Source: Candidatus Competibacter denitrificans Run_A_D11
GTDB lineage: Bacteria; Pseudomonadota; Gammaproteobacteria; Competibacterales; Competibacteraceae
Reading direction: 5' to 3'
Length of the DNA: 64,000 nucleotides
Assembly: GCF_001051235.1 (NCBI RefSeq)
Contig: NZ_CBTJ020000020.1
Coordinates: 1-64,000 of the forward strand
Shown here: one piece after another, positions 46,929 through 56,863 of the stretch
Layout: every line of letters starts with the position of its first letter
Position numbering within the stretch: position 1 is the first letter of the stretch
Translations under genes and position numbers: made by a program
The notes under the pieces: generated by a model
What the model saw: the letters and a program-made list of their open reading frames with translations, nothing else
Database searches by the model: none
What the model was told of the DNA's origin: nothing

Positions 46929-49172
46929 ATGGCCCAATCCCCTTATATCTTCACCAGCGCGGACGGCGCCGAGCGCGTCCCTTTGAAGACCTTCACCGAA
47001 AAAGCGTATTTGGATTATTCCATGTACGTCATTCTCGACCGTGCTCTACCGCACATCGGTGATGGGCTTAAACCAGTTCAGCGCCGCATTATTTACGCCA
47101 TGTCCGAACTTGGCTTATCGGCCAGTTCCAAGCACAAGAAATCGGCTCGCACCGTCGGCGACGTGCTGGGTAAGTATCATCCACACGGTGATCTGGCCTG
47201 TTACGAAGCCATGGTCCTCATGGCCCAGCCCTTTTCTTATCGGTATCCGTTGGTGGATGGCCAGGGGAATTGGGGATCACCGGACGATCCCAAATCTTTT
47301 GCGGCCATGCGCTACACCGAAGCGCGGTTATCAGCCTTCGCCCAAGTGCTGCTCTCCGAACTCGGCCAGGGCACGGTGGAGTGGACGCCCAATTTCGATG
47401 GTACATTGGATGAGCCAGTTCTGTTGCCCGCCCGCTTGCCGCACGTTCTGCTGAATGGTGCCACCGGCATCGCGGTCGGTATGGCCACCGATATCCCACC
47501 GCATAATCTGGGTGAAATCGCGGCGGCCTGTGTGCAGTTGCTCGACCAGCCGGAAAGCGACCTGGACACCTTGTGCGAACTGGTGCCCGCACCCGATTTT
47601 CCCGGCGGCGCCGAGATCATCACGCCGCGCGAAGAACTGCGAAAGCTTTATCAGACCGGTAACGGTGGGGTGCGGATGCGCGCGCGCTTCGAGCGGGAAA
47701 ACGGCGACGCCATCGTTATCACTGCCTTGCCCCACCAGGTCTCCGGCGCGCGGATCATGGAGCAGATCGCCGCACAGATGCGCGATAAAAAATTGCTGAT
47801 GGTCGAGGATTTGCGCGATGAATCCGATCACGAAAACCCGACCCGGCTGGTGTTGGCGCTGCGTTCAAATCGGGTGGACAGCGATTTGTTGATGGATCAT
47901 CTGTTCGCCACCACCGATCTGGAAAGGAGCTATCGGGTTAATCTCAACATGATCGGCTTGGACGGCCGTCCGCAGGTTAAGAACCTCAAGCAAATTCTCG
48001 AAGAATGGCTGTGCTATCGGGTCGCTACCGTTCGGCGCCGGTTGGAATACCGGCTAGGGCAGGTTGATCAGCGACTGCATATTCTCGACGGCCTGCTGAT
48101 TGCTTATCTCAATTTGGACGAAGTGATCCGCATTCTACGCACCGAGGACAAACCCAAACCGGTTTTGATGGCCCGTTTCGGACTTTCCGATGCCCAGGCC
48201 GAGGCGATTTTGGAAACCAAGCTGCGCCATTTGGCCCGGCTTGAGGAAATGAAACTGCGTGGCGAACAGGACGAACTACGCGCTGAGCAGGGGCGCTTGC
48301 AGCTATTGCTTAGTTCAGAGAAGCGATTAAAGACGCTGATTCGAAAGGAAATTCAGGAAGATACCAAGCGGTTTGCCGACCCACGCCGCTGTCCATTGGT
48401 TGAGCGGCGGGCAGCGCAAGCCTTGGACGAAGCCAGTCTAACGCCGAGTGAGCCGACGGTAGTGGTCTTGTCGCAAAAGGGTTGGGTGCGTGCGGCCAAA
48501 GGCCGCGAGATCGACGCTGCTGCCTTGAGCTACAAAGCTGGCGATGGTTTTCTTGATCAGGCGCAGGGCCGCAGTAACCAGTCAGCGGTTTTTCTGGATA
48601 GCACCGGCCGTACTTATAGCCTACCCGTGGCCGGTTTGGCCTCGGCGCGCGGCTACGGTGAACCCTTGACTGGCAAGCTCAGCCCGCCGGATGGGGCGCG
48701 ATTCGTCAGCGTGTTGTTGGGTAGTCCTGAAATGCTTTATCTGTTGGCGACTGATGCGGGCTACGGCTTTATCTGTACCTTCGATGACATGCTCAGCCGT
48801 AACAAAGCCGGCAAGCTGGTGCTGACGGTGCCGGAGGGAGCGAGCATCCTGTCACCGCTGCCGGTGATTAACCCTGCAACAGACCGTTTGGCGGCAGTCA
48901 GCAGTGGTGGTCGGTTTTTGATGTTCCCAGTCAATGACTTGCCACGCCTGCCTAAGGGCAAGGGCAATAAGATTATCGATTTGCCGGATGAGGAAAAGTT
49001 AATCACGCTCGCGCTTGCGCCGCCTGGCAAGGGTTTTGTCCTGACCGCCGGCAAGCGGGAATTGAAACTGAGGTCGACTGATTTGGAAACGTACAGCGGT
49101 GACCGGGGACGGCGGGGTAAACCGTTACCGCGCGGGTTTCAGCGGGTGGAGCGGGTCAGCGTCGCTGAGTGA
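46929..49172 (+). CDS. parC: DNA topoisomerase IV subunit A
   Basis: A 747-residue type IIA topoisomerase subunit that decatenates daughter chromosomes with ParE. It shows [20 protein letters not shown] and the catalytic tyrosine in [10 protein letters not shown]. The C-terminal beta-pinwheel is shorter than in GyrA and lacks a GyrA box, so this is ParC (E. coli ParC has 752 residues). Its 3' end overlaps the convergent msrQ gene by 34 nt. Confidence 0.96.
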   Translation: MAQSPYIFTSADGAERVPLKTFTEKAYLDYSMYVILDRALPHIGDGLKPVQRRIIYAMSELGLSASSKHKKSARTVGDVLGKYHPHGDLACYEAMVLMAQPFSYRYPLVDGQGNWGSPDDPKSFAAMRYTEARLSAFAQVLLSELGQGTVEWTPNFDGTLDEPVLLPARLPHVLLNGATGIAVGMATDIPPHNLGEIAAACVQLLDQPESDLDTLCELVPAPDFPGGAEIITPREELRKLYQTGNGGVRMRARFERENGDAIVITALPHQVSGARIMEQIAAQMRDKKLLMVEDLRDESDHENPTRLVLALRSNRVDSDLLMDHLFATTDLERSYRVNLNMIGLDGRPQVKNLKQILEEWLCYRVATVRRRLEYRLGQVDQRLHILDGLLIAYLNLDEVIRILRTEDKPKPVLMARFGLSDAQAEAILETKLRHLARLEEMKLRGEQDELRAEQGRLQLLLSSEKRLKTLIRKEIQEDTKRFADPRRCPLVERRAAQALDEASLTPSEPTVVVLSQKGWVRAAKGREIDAAALSYKAGDGFLDQAQGRSNQSAVFLDSTGRTYSLPVAGLASARGYGEPLTGKLSPPDGARFVSVLLGSPEMLYLLATDAGYGFICTFDDMLSRNKAGKLVLTVPEGASILSPLPVINPATDRLAAVSSGGRFLMFPVNDLPRLPKGKGNKIIDLPDEEKLITLALAPPGKGFVLTAGKRELKLRSTDLETYSGDRGRRGKPLPRGFQRVERVSVAE

Positions 49173-49759
49173 GCACGCCACCACAGCCGGTAGCCCAATA
49201 ATGCAGCCAACAGCCCTGCGTAAAGTAGCGGCTCGCGGAAGTCGGTTTTGACCAGCCACAGATAGTGCAGTACACCGAGTAGGCCGATCAGGTAAACCAG
49301 CCGGTGCAGTTGCTGCCAGCGTCGCCCTAACCGCTTCATCATTCGGTTGGTGGAAGTGATGGCCAGCGGAATCAACAGCAACCAAGCAGCGAAGCCGACC
49401 GTGATGTAAGGCCGTTCGGTGACATCCTCTAAGATCGACGCCCAATCGAAAAACTGGTCGAAAATCAAATACACGCTAATGTGAAGACAAGCGTAGAAAA
49501 ATGCGAATAGCCCTATCATCCGCCGCACTTTCAGCGGCCATTGCCAGCCACTCAGGCGCCGTAACGGGGTGATGGCCAAGGTAAGCAGTAGAAAGCGCAA
49601 AGTCCAGTCGCCGGTGAAATGGCTGAGGGCTTCGACCGGATTGCTGCCTAGCGCATCTTGCCAAACCCGCCAGCCCAACCATGCCAGCGGTAGCAGGCTA
49701 ACGCTAAAAATCAGCGCTTTAGCGATGAAAGAAAAGGGGTGAGCTTGTGGTGGCGCCAT
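49139..49759 (-). CDS. msrQ: MsrQ haem-binding membrane subunit
   Basis: A 206-residue protein with five or six membrane segments of the ferric reductase-like/YedZ family. The paired haem histidines are in [10 protein letters not shown] and W-Q-Q-L-H-R-L-V-Y, followed by L-G-V-L-H-Y-L. MsrQ passes electrons from the quinone pool to periplasmic MsrP, which repairs methionine sulfoxide. No msrP gene is adjacent, unlike the usual msrPQ operon. No good Shine-Dalgarno precedes the ATG, and a strong terminator (49781-49810) stands 22 nt upstream, so expression may depend on read-through of the small RNA unit. Confidence 0.92.
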   Translation of the reverse strand: MAPPQAHPFSFIAKALIFSVSLLPLAWLGWRVWQDALGSNPVEALSHFTGDWTLRFLLLTLAITPLRRLSGWQWPLKVRRMIGLFAFFYACLHISVYLIFDQFFDWASILEDVTERPYITVGFAAWLLLIPLAITSTNRMMKRLGRRWQQLHRLVYLIGLLGVLHYLWLVKTDFREPLLYAGLLAALLGYRLWWRAHSATLTRSTR

Positions 49760-49780
49760 CGTGAATTCAGGAGGAATCGC

Positions 49781-49861
49781 AAAAAAAAGCCGGGACTTAA
49801 TTGTCCCGGCAAATAACCACCAAAGGAAGGTGTGGAGAAGAACGACATCTTGCGATGTCGG
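49781..49861 (-). ncRNA. Candidate small RNA, copy B
   Basis: A predicted ~80-nt transcript. A 5' hairpin has a 7-bp stem and GCAA tetraloop (49860-49843). A CU-rich single strand then carries TTCTTCTCC and CCTTCCTTT, complementary to Shine-Dalgarno sequences. An 8-bp GC-rich terminator stem (49810-49789) and a run of eight T follow. The core 49829-49806 matches copy A at 22 of 24 positions. It lies just upstream of msrQ and could instead be an attenuating leader of that gene. No open reading frame fits. Confidence 0.6.
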
Positions 49862-49866
49862 CCGTA

Positions 49867-49896
49867 AGATTACGCAATTTTGTTGCGTTGCGTCAA
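49867..49896 (-). promoter_or_regulatory. Promoter of small RNA copy B
   Basis: On the minus strand: TTGACG (49896-49891), an 18-nt spacer and TAATCT (49872-49867). It has the same -35 hexamer and spacer length as copy A. It begins 19 nt beyond the copy A terminator. Confidence 0.6.
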
Positions 49897-49914
49897 GTTA
49901 TTTTGCGCTGCAAT

Positions 49915-49994
49915 AAAAAAAGCCGGAGCATTTTTTGGCTCCGGCAAACAACCACCAAAGGAGGATAAAACACAGCACTGATCCTATGTGCTGC
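49915..49994 (-). ncRNA. Candidate small RNA, copy A
   Basis: A predicted ~80-nt transcript with the same plan as copy B. A 5' hairpin (CAGCAC/GTGCTG, 49993-49973) is followed by an unpaired stretch with TCCTCCTTT (49966-49957), nearly the anti-Shine-Dalgarno of 16S rRNA. A terminator stem (GCCGGAGC/GCTCCGGC, 49945-49922) and a T-run end it. It stands between the stop of the quinone-oxidoreductase-like gene and copy B. It has its own near-consensus promoter and no convincing coding frame. Confidence 0.62.
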
Positions 49995-49999
49995 AATGC

Positions 50000-50029
50000 A
50001 GTATAAAATTATTTGCTGCACCGCGTCAA
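50000..50029 (-). promoter_or_regulatory. Promoter of small RNA copy A
   Basis: On the minus strand: TTGACG (50029-50024), an 18-nt spacer and TATACT (50005-50000). It is close to the sigma-70 consensus and lies 54 nt beyond the stop of the upstream gene. Confidence 0.65.
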
Positions 50030-50082
50030 TCAATCTCTTGCTAAAACTGCTATCGAAGGTCTGGCCGGCACTACCTGGAATT

Positions 50083-51090
50083 TCAGTCGTGCCGCAAGAC
50101 GATTTTTCCCAGATTCTGGGCCGACAGCAAACGCTGGTGGGCAGCAACCACCTGATCAAGCGCGAAAACTTGATCGATCACCGGTTCGATGTGATGTTCC
50201 ACCATAAAATTCAACATTGCCGCAAATTCAGCCGGTGATCCCATGGTCGAACCGATGATGCGAGTTTGTCGGAAAAAGAGCCGGACCATATCCAGTCCGG
50301 CTGAGGGAGCGCCAGCGGTTGCGCCGTAAACCACCAGGCGGCCGCCGGGTTTTAGTAATGCAAGGCAACCGGGGAAATTATTGCCACCGGTGCCATCAAT
50401 GACCACATCGACACTACCAGTCATTTCAGCCAACTGCTTGGGCCAGTTTTCCATGTGATAATTGATGCCGCCCGCCGCTCCCAACTGGCACGCTTGCTCC
50501 AGTTTATCGGCGTTGCCGCTGGTCACGAAGGTACGTGCGCCAAGCCCGACCGCCCATTTCAAGGCGAAGGTCGCGACGCCGCCCCCGATGCCAGTGACCA
50601 GCACGGTTTCACCGGGCTGTGCAGCCGCTTGCGTCATCAGCGCACGCCAAGCCGTCAAACCGGCTAGCGGGATAGCGGCCGCTTGTTGCCAATTGAGGAA
50701 CGTAGGTTTAGGAAAAACGTGGCTGGCGGGCACGCAGATAAACTCGGCAAACGTGCCGGGATCGGGCATCCCCAGAACGCGGAAACTGGGGCTGGGAAAA
50801 CGGGTATCCGATCCCCAGTCGTAGGCTGGATAGATGACCACTTCCTGGCCCAGTAATTCTGTCGGCACATCCGGTCCCAGTCGATCAATCGTTCCGGCGC
50901 CATCCGACCCCATGGAGCAGGGCAACCGAATGCCGGGATATTGTCCGAGCGTGATCCAGACATCGCGCCGGTTAAGTGCCGAGGCGTGCAGCTTAACGCG
51001 AACGTGTCCGGCTTGAGGTTCTGGGGTAGGGGTTTCGATCAGGTTCAACTGCTCAGGCCCACCCAGTTTTGAGAGGCTAACAGCTTTCAT
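50083..51090 (-). CDS. Zinc-type alcohol dehydrogenase-like / quinone oxidoreductase family protein
   Basis: A 335-residue medium-chain dehydrogenase/reductase. The catalytic GroES-like half holds L-N-R-R-D-V-W-I and the G-S-D-G-A-G-T motif. The Rossmann half has V-L-V-T-G-I-G-G-G-V-A for NAD(P). The structural zinc cysteines of true alcohol dehydrogenases are missing, so it is nearer the quinone oxidoreductase/YhdH-type group. The substrate is unknown. Two candidate small RNA genes follow on the same strand. Confidence 0.86.
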   Translation of the reverse strand: MKAVSLSKLGGPEQLNLIETPTPEPQAGHVRVKLHASALNRRDVWITLGQYPGIRLPCSMGSDGAGTIDRLGPDVPTELLGQEVVIYPAYDWGSDTRFPSPSFRVLGMPDPGTFAEFICVPASHVFPKPTFLNWQQAAAIPLAGLTAWRALMTQAAAQPGETVLVTGIGGGVATFALKWAVGLGARTFVTSGNADKLEQACQLGAAGGINYHMENWPKQLAEMTGSVDVVIDGTGGNNFPGCLALLKPGGRLVVYGATAGAPSAGLDMVRLFFRQTRIIGSTMGSPAEFAAMLNFMVEHHIEPVIDQVFALDQVVAAHQRLLSAQNLGKIVLRHD

Positions 51091-51422
51091 GGGGATACTA
51101 TCCTTAGGTTGATTGGCATGTTGCGGTTGCCCGCGTTGGGTATAGTATTTGGATTAGATTGGCCGCTACCGACCGCTCCTGCAAGCGGGGTTTCTTCACT
51201 TACCGCCAAAATGTTCTAACTTTAACTGAACAAGTGTTGCTGGGAGGGGTTCTGACCGCTAATCGGATCGCTCCCGCAGCCATATCGGCTAGAGCGCCCC
51301 TGTAAAGTGCCGTCATTTCGGGCCGCTGGCTTCGAGGGGAATGACTGAAAGCTCTCCAACTCGTTCCGATGACGGGGACGGAAGATTTTCTCACCACCAG
51401 ACGATAAACAAAGAGAAGCACG
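51091..51422. other. Divergent intergenic region, no gene seen
   Basis: About 330 nt between two divergent genes. The GAGAAG at 51412-51417 is the ribosome-binding site of the downstream oxidoreductase. I found no convincing promoter pair, hairpin terminator or RNA gene. Confidence 0.45.
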
Positions 51423-53078
51423 ATGACTGACAAGCCTATCAATATGACGCGCCCGCTGGATTTGACGCAAGAAAAGCGCAATGTCGGCCCGCAGCGCATG
51501 CAGCGGCCGCTTTATGTGGATCTGCTGCCTACTTGCAATAATGCCTGTCCAGCAGGTGAGAATATCCAAGCTTGGCTGGCCCATGCGCAAGCCGGTCGCT
51601 TCAAGGAAGCCTGGCAGAGTTTGACCGAAAATAACCCGATGCCCGGCATCCACGGCCGGGTCTGCTACCATCCCTGTGAAACGGCCTGTAACCGAGGCAA
51701 GCTCGATTCCTCGGTCAGTATTCATGCGGTGGAACGGTTCCTCGGTGATTTGGCCTTGCAGGAGAACTGGCAGTTCACCGTCACCGCACCGCCCACTGGC
51801 AAGCGTATTCTCGTCGTCGGCGCCGGTCCCAGCGGTTTGTCTGCCGCCTATCATCTGGCGCGCATGGGTCACACCGTCGAAATCTTCGAGGCCGGGCCGA
51901 TGGCCGGCGGCATGATGCATTTTGGCATTCCATCCTACCGCTTACCGCGCGATGTACTGGACGCTGAGATCAAGCGGATCGAGAACATGGGCGTCAAGAT
52001 CGTGCTCAATCATCGGGTCGATGATCTGATGGCTGAAAAAGAAGCTGGCAAGTTCGATGCGCTGTTCATCGCCGTCGGTGCGCACATCAGTAAGCGCACC
52101 GAAATCCCTTCCCGTGACGCGGGCAAGATGCTGGATGCCATCAGCTTCCTGAAGGATGTGGAAACTGGCAACGCCCCCAAACTAGGCCGCAAGGTCGCTA
52201 TCTACGGCGGCGGCAACACCGCGATGGACGCCGCCCGCGTCGCCAAACGCCTGGGTTACGAGCCGCTGATCATCTACCGGCGCGACCGCGCCCACATGCC
52301 CGCACACGACTTCGAAGCCACCGAGGCTCTCGAAGAAGATGTGAAGATCCACTGGCTGCGCACGATCAAGAACATTGAGGAAAACAAGTTCACGGTCGAA
52401 ATCATGGAGGTCGATGCCAAGGGTCGGCCACAGCCGACGGGTCAGTTCGAGACCTTGGAGGCCGATGCGCTGATCATGGCGCTGGGCCAGGATGTCGATA
52501 CCAGTTTCATGCGCAAAGTGCCGGGCGTCGAGTTCAAGGATGATGGCGTGGTGATGGTGGATGAGACCATGATGACCGGTTATCCGGGGCTGTTCGCCGG
52601 TGGCGACATGGTGCCGTCTGATCGTACCGTGACGATTGGCGTTGGCCATGGCAAAAAAGCCGCCCGCCATATCGACGCCTGGTTGCGTGGTGGCACCTAC
52701 CTCAAACCGCCCAAGGCAGCGCTGGCGACCTTTGAAAAGCTGCATGTCTGGTATTACACCGACACCGCGCAGCGTCCGCAGGGTCATCTGGAGATGAAAG
52801 CGCGCGTGAGCAGCTTTGAGGAAGTCGTCGGCGGCCTGAGTCAAAAAGAAGCTTTGTACGAAGCCCGTCGCTGTCTGTCATGTGGCAATTGCTATGAGTG
52901 CGATGGCTGCTACGGGGCTTGCCCGGAAGACGCCATCATCAAATTGGGGCCGGGCAAACGCTATCGCTACAACTACGATCTTTGCACCGGCTGTGCGGTG
53001 TGTTTCGAACAGTGCCCTTGCCATGCCATCGACATGATTCCCGAACCACCGGTGGAAGCGTCAGAGTCGGCAAGCTGA
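51423..53078 (+). CDS. GltD-like NAD(P)H oxidoreductase with C-terminal ferredoxin domain
   Basis: A 551-residue flavin/Fe-S protein. An N-terminal Fe-S domain (C-N-N-A-C-P-A-G and C-Y-H-P-C-E-T-A-C-N) precedes an FAD motif V-V-G-A-G-P-S-G-L-S (about 130) and a NAD(P) motif Y-G-G-G-N-T-A-M-D (about 260), as in the glutamate synthase small subunit. Residues ~480-535 add two [4Fe-4S] motifs (C-x2-C-x5-C-x3-C-P and C-x2-C-x2-C-x3-C-P forms). There is no glutamate synthase large subunit nearby. The next gene is PFOR, so it probably moves electrons between ferredoxin/PFOR and NAD(P). GAGAAG precedes the ATG. Confidence 0.87.
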   Translation: MTDKPINMTRPLDLTQEKRNVGPQRMQRPLYVDLLPTCNNACPAGENIQAWLAHAQAGRFKEAWQSLTENNPMPGIHGRVCYHPCETACNRGKLDSSVSIHAVERFLGDLALQENWQFTVTAPPTGKRILVVGAGPSGLSAAYHLARMGHTVEIFEAGPMAGGMMHFGIPSYRLPRDVLDAEIKRIENMGVKIVLNHRVDDLMAEKEAGKFDALFIAVGAHISKRTEIPSRDAGKMLDAISFLKDVETGNAPKLGRKVAIYGGGNTAMDAARVAKRLGYEPLIIYRRDRAHMPAHDFEATEALEEDVKIHWLRTIKNIEENKFTVEIMEVDAKGRPQPTGQFETLEADALIMALGQDVDTSFMRKVPGVEFKDDGVVMVDETMMTGYPGLFAGGDMVPSDRTVTIGVGHGKKAARHIDAWLRGGTYLKPPKAALATFEKLHVWYYTDTAQRPQGHLEMKARVSSFEEVVGGLSQKEALYEARRCLSCGNCYECDGCYGACPEDAIIKLGPGKRYRYNYDLCTGCAVCFEQCPCHAIDMIPEPPVEASESAS

Positions 53079-53200
53079 CGCCCAGCCTTCAGAAAGTGAG
53101 CTATCCCCGACGCTACTGATCGGCGCGGGGAGGCGAATCCCGTTTTCCGAATCACCGCCCGCCCGCTCCGGCGTGGGCCAAGAGAAGAGAAGCACACACA

Positions 53201-56200
53201 ATGACCGAACGGAAAGTCACCACCATCGACGGTAACGAGGCTGCGGCCTACGTCGCCTATCGCGTCAACGAAGTTTGTACCATCTATCCCATTACCCCAT
53301 CCTCGACCATGGCCGAGCTGGCCGATCAATGGGCGTCGGAAGGCGTCAAGAATATCTGGGGGACGATCCCCTTGGTTGTGGAGATGCAGCATGAAGGTGG
53401 GGCAGCGGGTGCGGCTCACGGTGCGTTGCAAACCGGTGCCTTGACCACCACCTTCACCGCGTCGCAGGGCCTCCTGCTGATGATCCCCAACATGTACAAG
53501 ATCGCCGGTGAACTCACCTCGGCGGTGTTCCATGTCGCTGCCCGCGCTCTGGCCACCCAGGGCTTGTCGATTTTTGGCGACCATCAGGACGTGATGTCAG
53601 TGCGCCCGACCGGTTTTTGCATGTTGGTGTCCGCATCCGTGCAAGAAGCGCACGATATGGCGCTGATCGCTCAAGCCGCCACCCTGGAAGCGCGGGTGCC
53701 GTTCATCCATTTCTTCGATGGTTTCCGCACCTCGCACGAGGTCAACAAGCTCACGCTGCTGACCGATGACGATATGCGGGCCATGATCCGCGAAGATCTG
53801 GTTCTTGCCCACCGCAATCGGGGCTTGAATCCCGACCGGCCGTTTATTCGCGGTACCGCACAAAACCCTGACACGTATTTCCAGGCCCGCGAAACGGTCA
53901 ACCCGTTCTATGCCAAGGTGCCAGGAATCGTCCAGGCCGCGATGGATAAGTTTGCCGGCATCACCGGCCGCGCCTATAAGCTGTTTGACTATTTTGGTGA
54001 TCCCAACGCCGAGCGCGTAGTGGCCCTGATGGGTTCCGGCGCGGAAACTGCCCGCGAAGCCGCTGATTATTTGAACGCGCGCGGGGAGAAAGTGGGTGTG
54101 TTGCAGGTTCGCCTGTACGCTCCCTTATCGGCGGCGCATTTCCTGGCGGTGCTGCCAGCCAGCGCTAAATCCATCGCCGTGCTGGAACGTACCAAGGAAC
54201 CCGGTGCCACCGGTGAGCCGATGTATTTGGAGATCGTCAACACCCTGGTAGAAGCGCAGATCGAGGGCACCTTGCGTACCCCGACGATGCCTCGCGTCAT
54301 CGGTGGCCGTTATGGCTTGTCGTCCAAGGAGTTTACCCCGGCGATGGTCAAGGCGGTGTTCGACGAATTGGCCAAAGCGAAGCCCAAGAATCATTTCACG
54401 GTCGGTATTAACGATGACGTGATGCACACCAGTTTGGATGTAGACCCGCATTTCGTCATTGAGTCCGATAAAGTGGTGCGGGCGATGTTCTTCGGACTGG
54501 GTGCGGACGGCACGGTCGGCGCTAACAAGAACTCGATCAAGATCATCGGCGACGACCCCGAATTTTTTGCGCAGGGCTATTTCGTCTACGACTCCAAGAA
54601 GTCCGGCTCGCAAACGGTTTCGCATCTGCGTTTCGGGCCTGATCCGATCCAATCGCCTTATCTGGTGCAGTCGGCCAACTTCATTGGCGTCCATCAGTTC
54701 AACTTCCTGGATCGCGGCGATGTGCTGACCCGCGCCGCGCCGGGTGCCATCGTGTTGCTTAACACCAGCCCGCATGAGCCGGAAGAGGCTTGGGATCGGA
54801 TTCCTCGGCCGGTGCAACAGGAAATTATTGATAAGAAGTTAGAGGTTTACGGCATCAATGCCGAGAAGGTAGCCCGCGACAACGGCATGGGTTCGCGGAT
54901 CAACACCATCATGCAAACCTGCTTCTTTGCGATTTCCAAGGTGTTGCCGCGCGACAAGGCCATCGAAAAGATCAAGTATTCAATCAAGAAAACCTACGCG
55001 CGTAAGGGTGAGGAAGTCGTCAAGAAGAACTTTGTGGCGGTCGATAATACCCTGGTCAATCTGAAACAGATTCCGGTACCGGCGCAAGCCACCGGAACGC
55101 GCCAGTTACCGCCGACGGTGCCAGCCAATGCCCCAGAATTCGTGCGCAATGTGACGGCCATGATGATGGCCGGGCGCGGCGATGAATTGCCGGTTAGCGC
55201 CCTGCCGGTCGATGGCACCTACCCCAGCGCCACCACCCAGTGGGAAAAGCGCAATATTTCCAACTTCGTGCCGATCTGGGAACCGGAAATCTGCATCCAG
55301 TGTGGCAATTGCAGCATGGTCTGTCCGCACGGTGTCATCCGCTCCAAGTTCTATCATCAAAATAGCCTGGAGGAAGCACCGAAAGCGTTTAAGACGGCGC
55401 CGATTGATGCACGCGGTTTTCCTGATATTCGCTATACCTTGCAAGTCTATCTGGAGGACTGCACCGGTTGTTCGTTGTGCGTCGAGGTCTGCCCGGCCAA
55501 GAGCAAGGAAAAGGTCGGCCATAAGGCGATCAATATGGCGCTCAAGGAGCCGGTGTTGGATAACGAGCGCGCCAATATCAACTTCTTTGAGACCCTGCCG
55601 GAAGTGGATCGTGGACGGGTCGATTTCTCAACGGTGCGCGGCGTGCAGTTCTTGCCGCCGCTGTTTGAGTTCTCCGGCGCGTGCTCTGGCTGCGGCGAAA
55701 CGCCCTATGTCAAGCTGCTATCGCAACTGTTTGGTGACCGCTTGCTGGTGGCTAATGCCACCGGTTGCTCCTCGATCTATGGCGGTAATCAGCCGACCAC
55801 GCCGTGGTCGGTCAACAGCGAGGGTCGTGGTCCGGCGTGGTCGAATTCCCTGTTCGAGGATAACGCCGAATTCGGCTTAGGGTTCCGGCTGACCGCTGAT
55901 AAGCACTTGGTGTATGCGTGCGAGCTGCTGAAAGCGTTGGCTTCCAGGATCGGCGAGGAACTGGTGACCGATCTGCTGGAGGCTGAGCAAGTCACCGAGA
56001 TCGACATTCGCCGCCAGCGAGGCCGCTTGGCGGAACTCAAGCAACGTCTGCAAGGCATAACTGATCCGCGCGCCGCTCAGTTATTGGCGATTGCCGATCA
56101 GCTAGTTCGGCGCAGTGTTTGGATTGTGGGCGGCGATGGTTGGGCTTACGACATCGGTTCTTCCGGTGTCGATCATGTGCTGGCCAGCGGGCGCGATGTC

Positions 56201-56782
56201 AACATCCTGGTGATGGATACCGAGGTTTATTCCAACACCGGTGGCCAGATGTCGAAATCCACGCCGTTGGGTGCGGTGGCCAAGTTTGCAGCGGCGGGCA
56301 AGACGATTGGTAAGAAAGACATGGCGTTGCAGGCCATTTCTTACGGCAATGTTTATGTGGCGCGGATTGCGCTAGGTGCCAATCCGCAGCAGACATTGCT
56401 GGCCTTCCGCGAAGCCGAAGCCTATCCAGGGCCGTCGCTGATTTTGGCCTACAGCCACTGCATCGCCCACGGCATCAATATGCAAAAGGGCCTTGAACAA
56501 CAGTGGCTGGCGGTGGAGTGCGGCCATTGGCCTTTGGTGCGCTACAATCCAGCGGTACGGGAAAGCGGCGCCAATCCCTTTGTGCTGGATTCGGCACGCC
56601 CGAAGATTCCGCTGAAGCAGTATGCCTACAACGAGGTGCGCTACAAGGTGCTGGCCCATACCAACCCCAAGGAAGCCGAGCATCTGATGGATCTGGGCCA
56701 ACAAGCCATCAACCAGCGTTGGTCGGTTTACGAGGAAATGGCGGCCCGCAGTGGTGCGACGTTCCAGCCCAAGTTCAAATAA
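53201..56782 (+). CDS. nifJ: Pyruvate:ferredoxin (flavodoxin) oxidoreductase
   Basis: A 1193-residue single-chain PFOR that converts pyruvate and CoA to acetyl-CoA and CO2, reducing ferredoxin or flavodoxin. In order: pyrimidine-binding domain (Y-P-I-T-P-S-S-T-M-A-E), CoA/transketolase C-terminal-like domain, a gamma domain, two [4Fe-4S] motifs (C-I-Q-C-G-N-C-S-M-V-C-P near 700; C-T-G-C-S-L-C-V-E-V-C-P near 755) and the TPP domain (C-S-G-C-G-E-T ... G-D-G-W-A-Y-D-I-G). The proximal cluster cysteines are present. It is flanked by the electron-transfer gene and a DHOD-like gene. The enzyme is oxygen sensitive and typical of anaerobic metabolism. Confidence 0.95.
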   Translation: MTERKVTTIDGNEAAAYVAYRVNEVCTIYPITPSSTMAELADQWASEGVKNIWGTIPLVVEMQHEGGAAGAAHGALQTGALTTTFTASQGLLLMIPNMYKIAGELTSAVFHVAARALATQGLSIFGDHQDVMSVRPTGFCMLVSASVQEAHDMALIAQAATLEARVPFIHFFDGFRTSHEVNKLTLLTDDDMRAMIREDLVLAHRNRGLNPDRPFIRGTAQNPDTYFQARETVNPFYAKVPGIVQAAMDKFAGITGRAYKLFDYFGDPNAERVVALMGSGAETAREAADYLNARGEKVGVLQVRLYAPLSAAHFLAVLPASAKSIAVLERTKEPGATGEPMYLEIVNTLVEAQIEGTLRTPTMPRVIGGRYGLSSKEFTPAMVKAVFDELAKAKPKNHFTVGINDDVMHTSLDVDPHFVIESDKVVRAMFFGLGADGTVGANKNSIKIIGDDPEFFAQGYFVYDSKKSGSQTVSHLRFGPDPIQSPYLVQSANFIGVHQFNFLDRGDVLTRAAPGAIVLLNTSPHEPEEAWDRIPRPVQQEIIDKKLEVYGINAEKVARDNGMGSRINTIMQTCFFAISKVLPRDKAIEKIKYSIKKTYARKGEEVVKKNFVAVDNTLVNLKQIPVPAQATGTRQLPPTVPANAPEFVRNVTAMMMAGRGDELPVSALPVDGTYPSATTQWEKRNISNFVPIWEPEICIQCGNCSMVCPHGVIRSKFYHQNSLEEAPKAFKTAPIDARGFPDIRYTLQVYLEDCTGCSLCVEVCPAKSKEKVGHKAINMALKEPVLDNERANINFFETLPEVDRGRVDFSTVRGVQFLPPLFEFSGACSGCGETPYVKLLSQLFGDRLLVANATGCSSIYGGNQPTTPWSVNSEGRGPAWSNSLFEDNAEFGLGFRLTADKHLVYACELLKALASRIGEELVTDLLEAEQVTEIDIRRQRGRLAELKQRLQGITDPRAAQLLAIADQLVRRSVWIVGGDGWAYDIGSSGVDHVLASGRDVNILVMDTEVYSNTGGQMSKSTPLGAVAKFAAAGKTIGKKDMALQAISYGNVYVARIALGANPQQTLLAFREAEAYPGPSLILAYSHCIAHGINMQKGLEQQWLAVECGHWPLVRYNPAVRESGANPFVLDSARPKIPLKQYAYNEVRYKVLAHTNPKEAEHLMDLGQQAINQRWSVYEEMAARSGATFQPKFK

Positions 56783-56863
56783 CAACAGCGCGCGGCGGGT
56801 TCCGCACCGGTTTGGTTCGGTGCCCGCCCCATTACCCGTATTCCGCATTCAGAAGGAAACGCC

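Noticed and set aside
49957..49964. Plus-strand AAAGGAGG as a ribosome-binding site of a small gene
   Set aside because: No start codon lies within the usual distance downstream, and promoters plus T-runs place the transcription unit on the minus strand, where this reads as an anti-Shine-Dalgarno.
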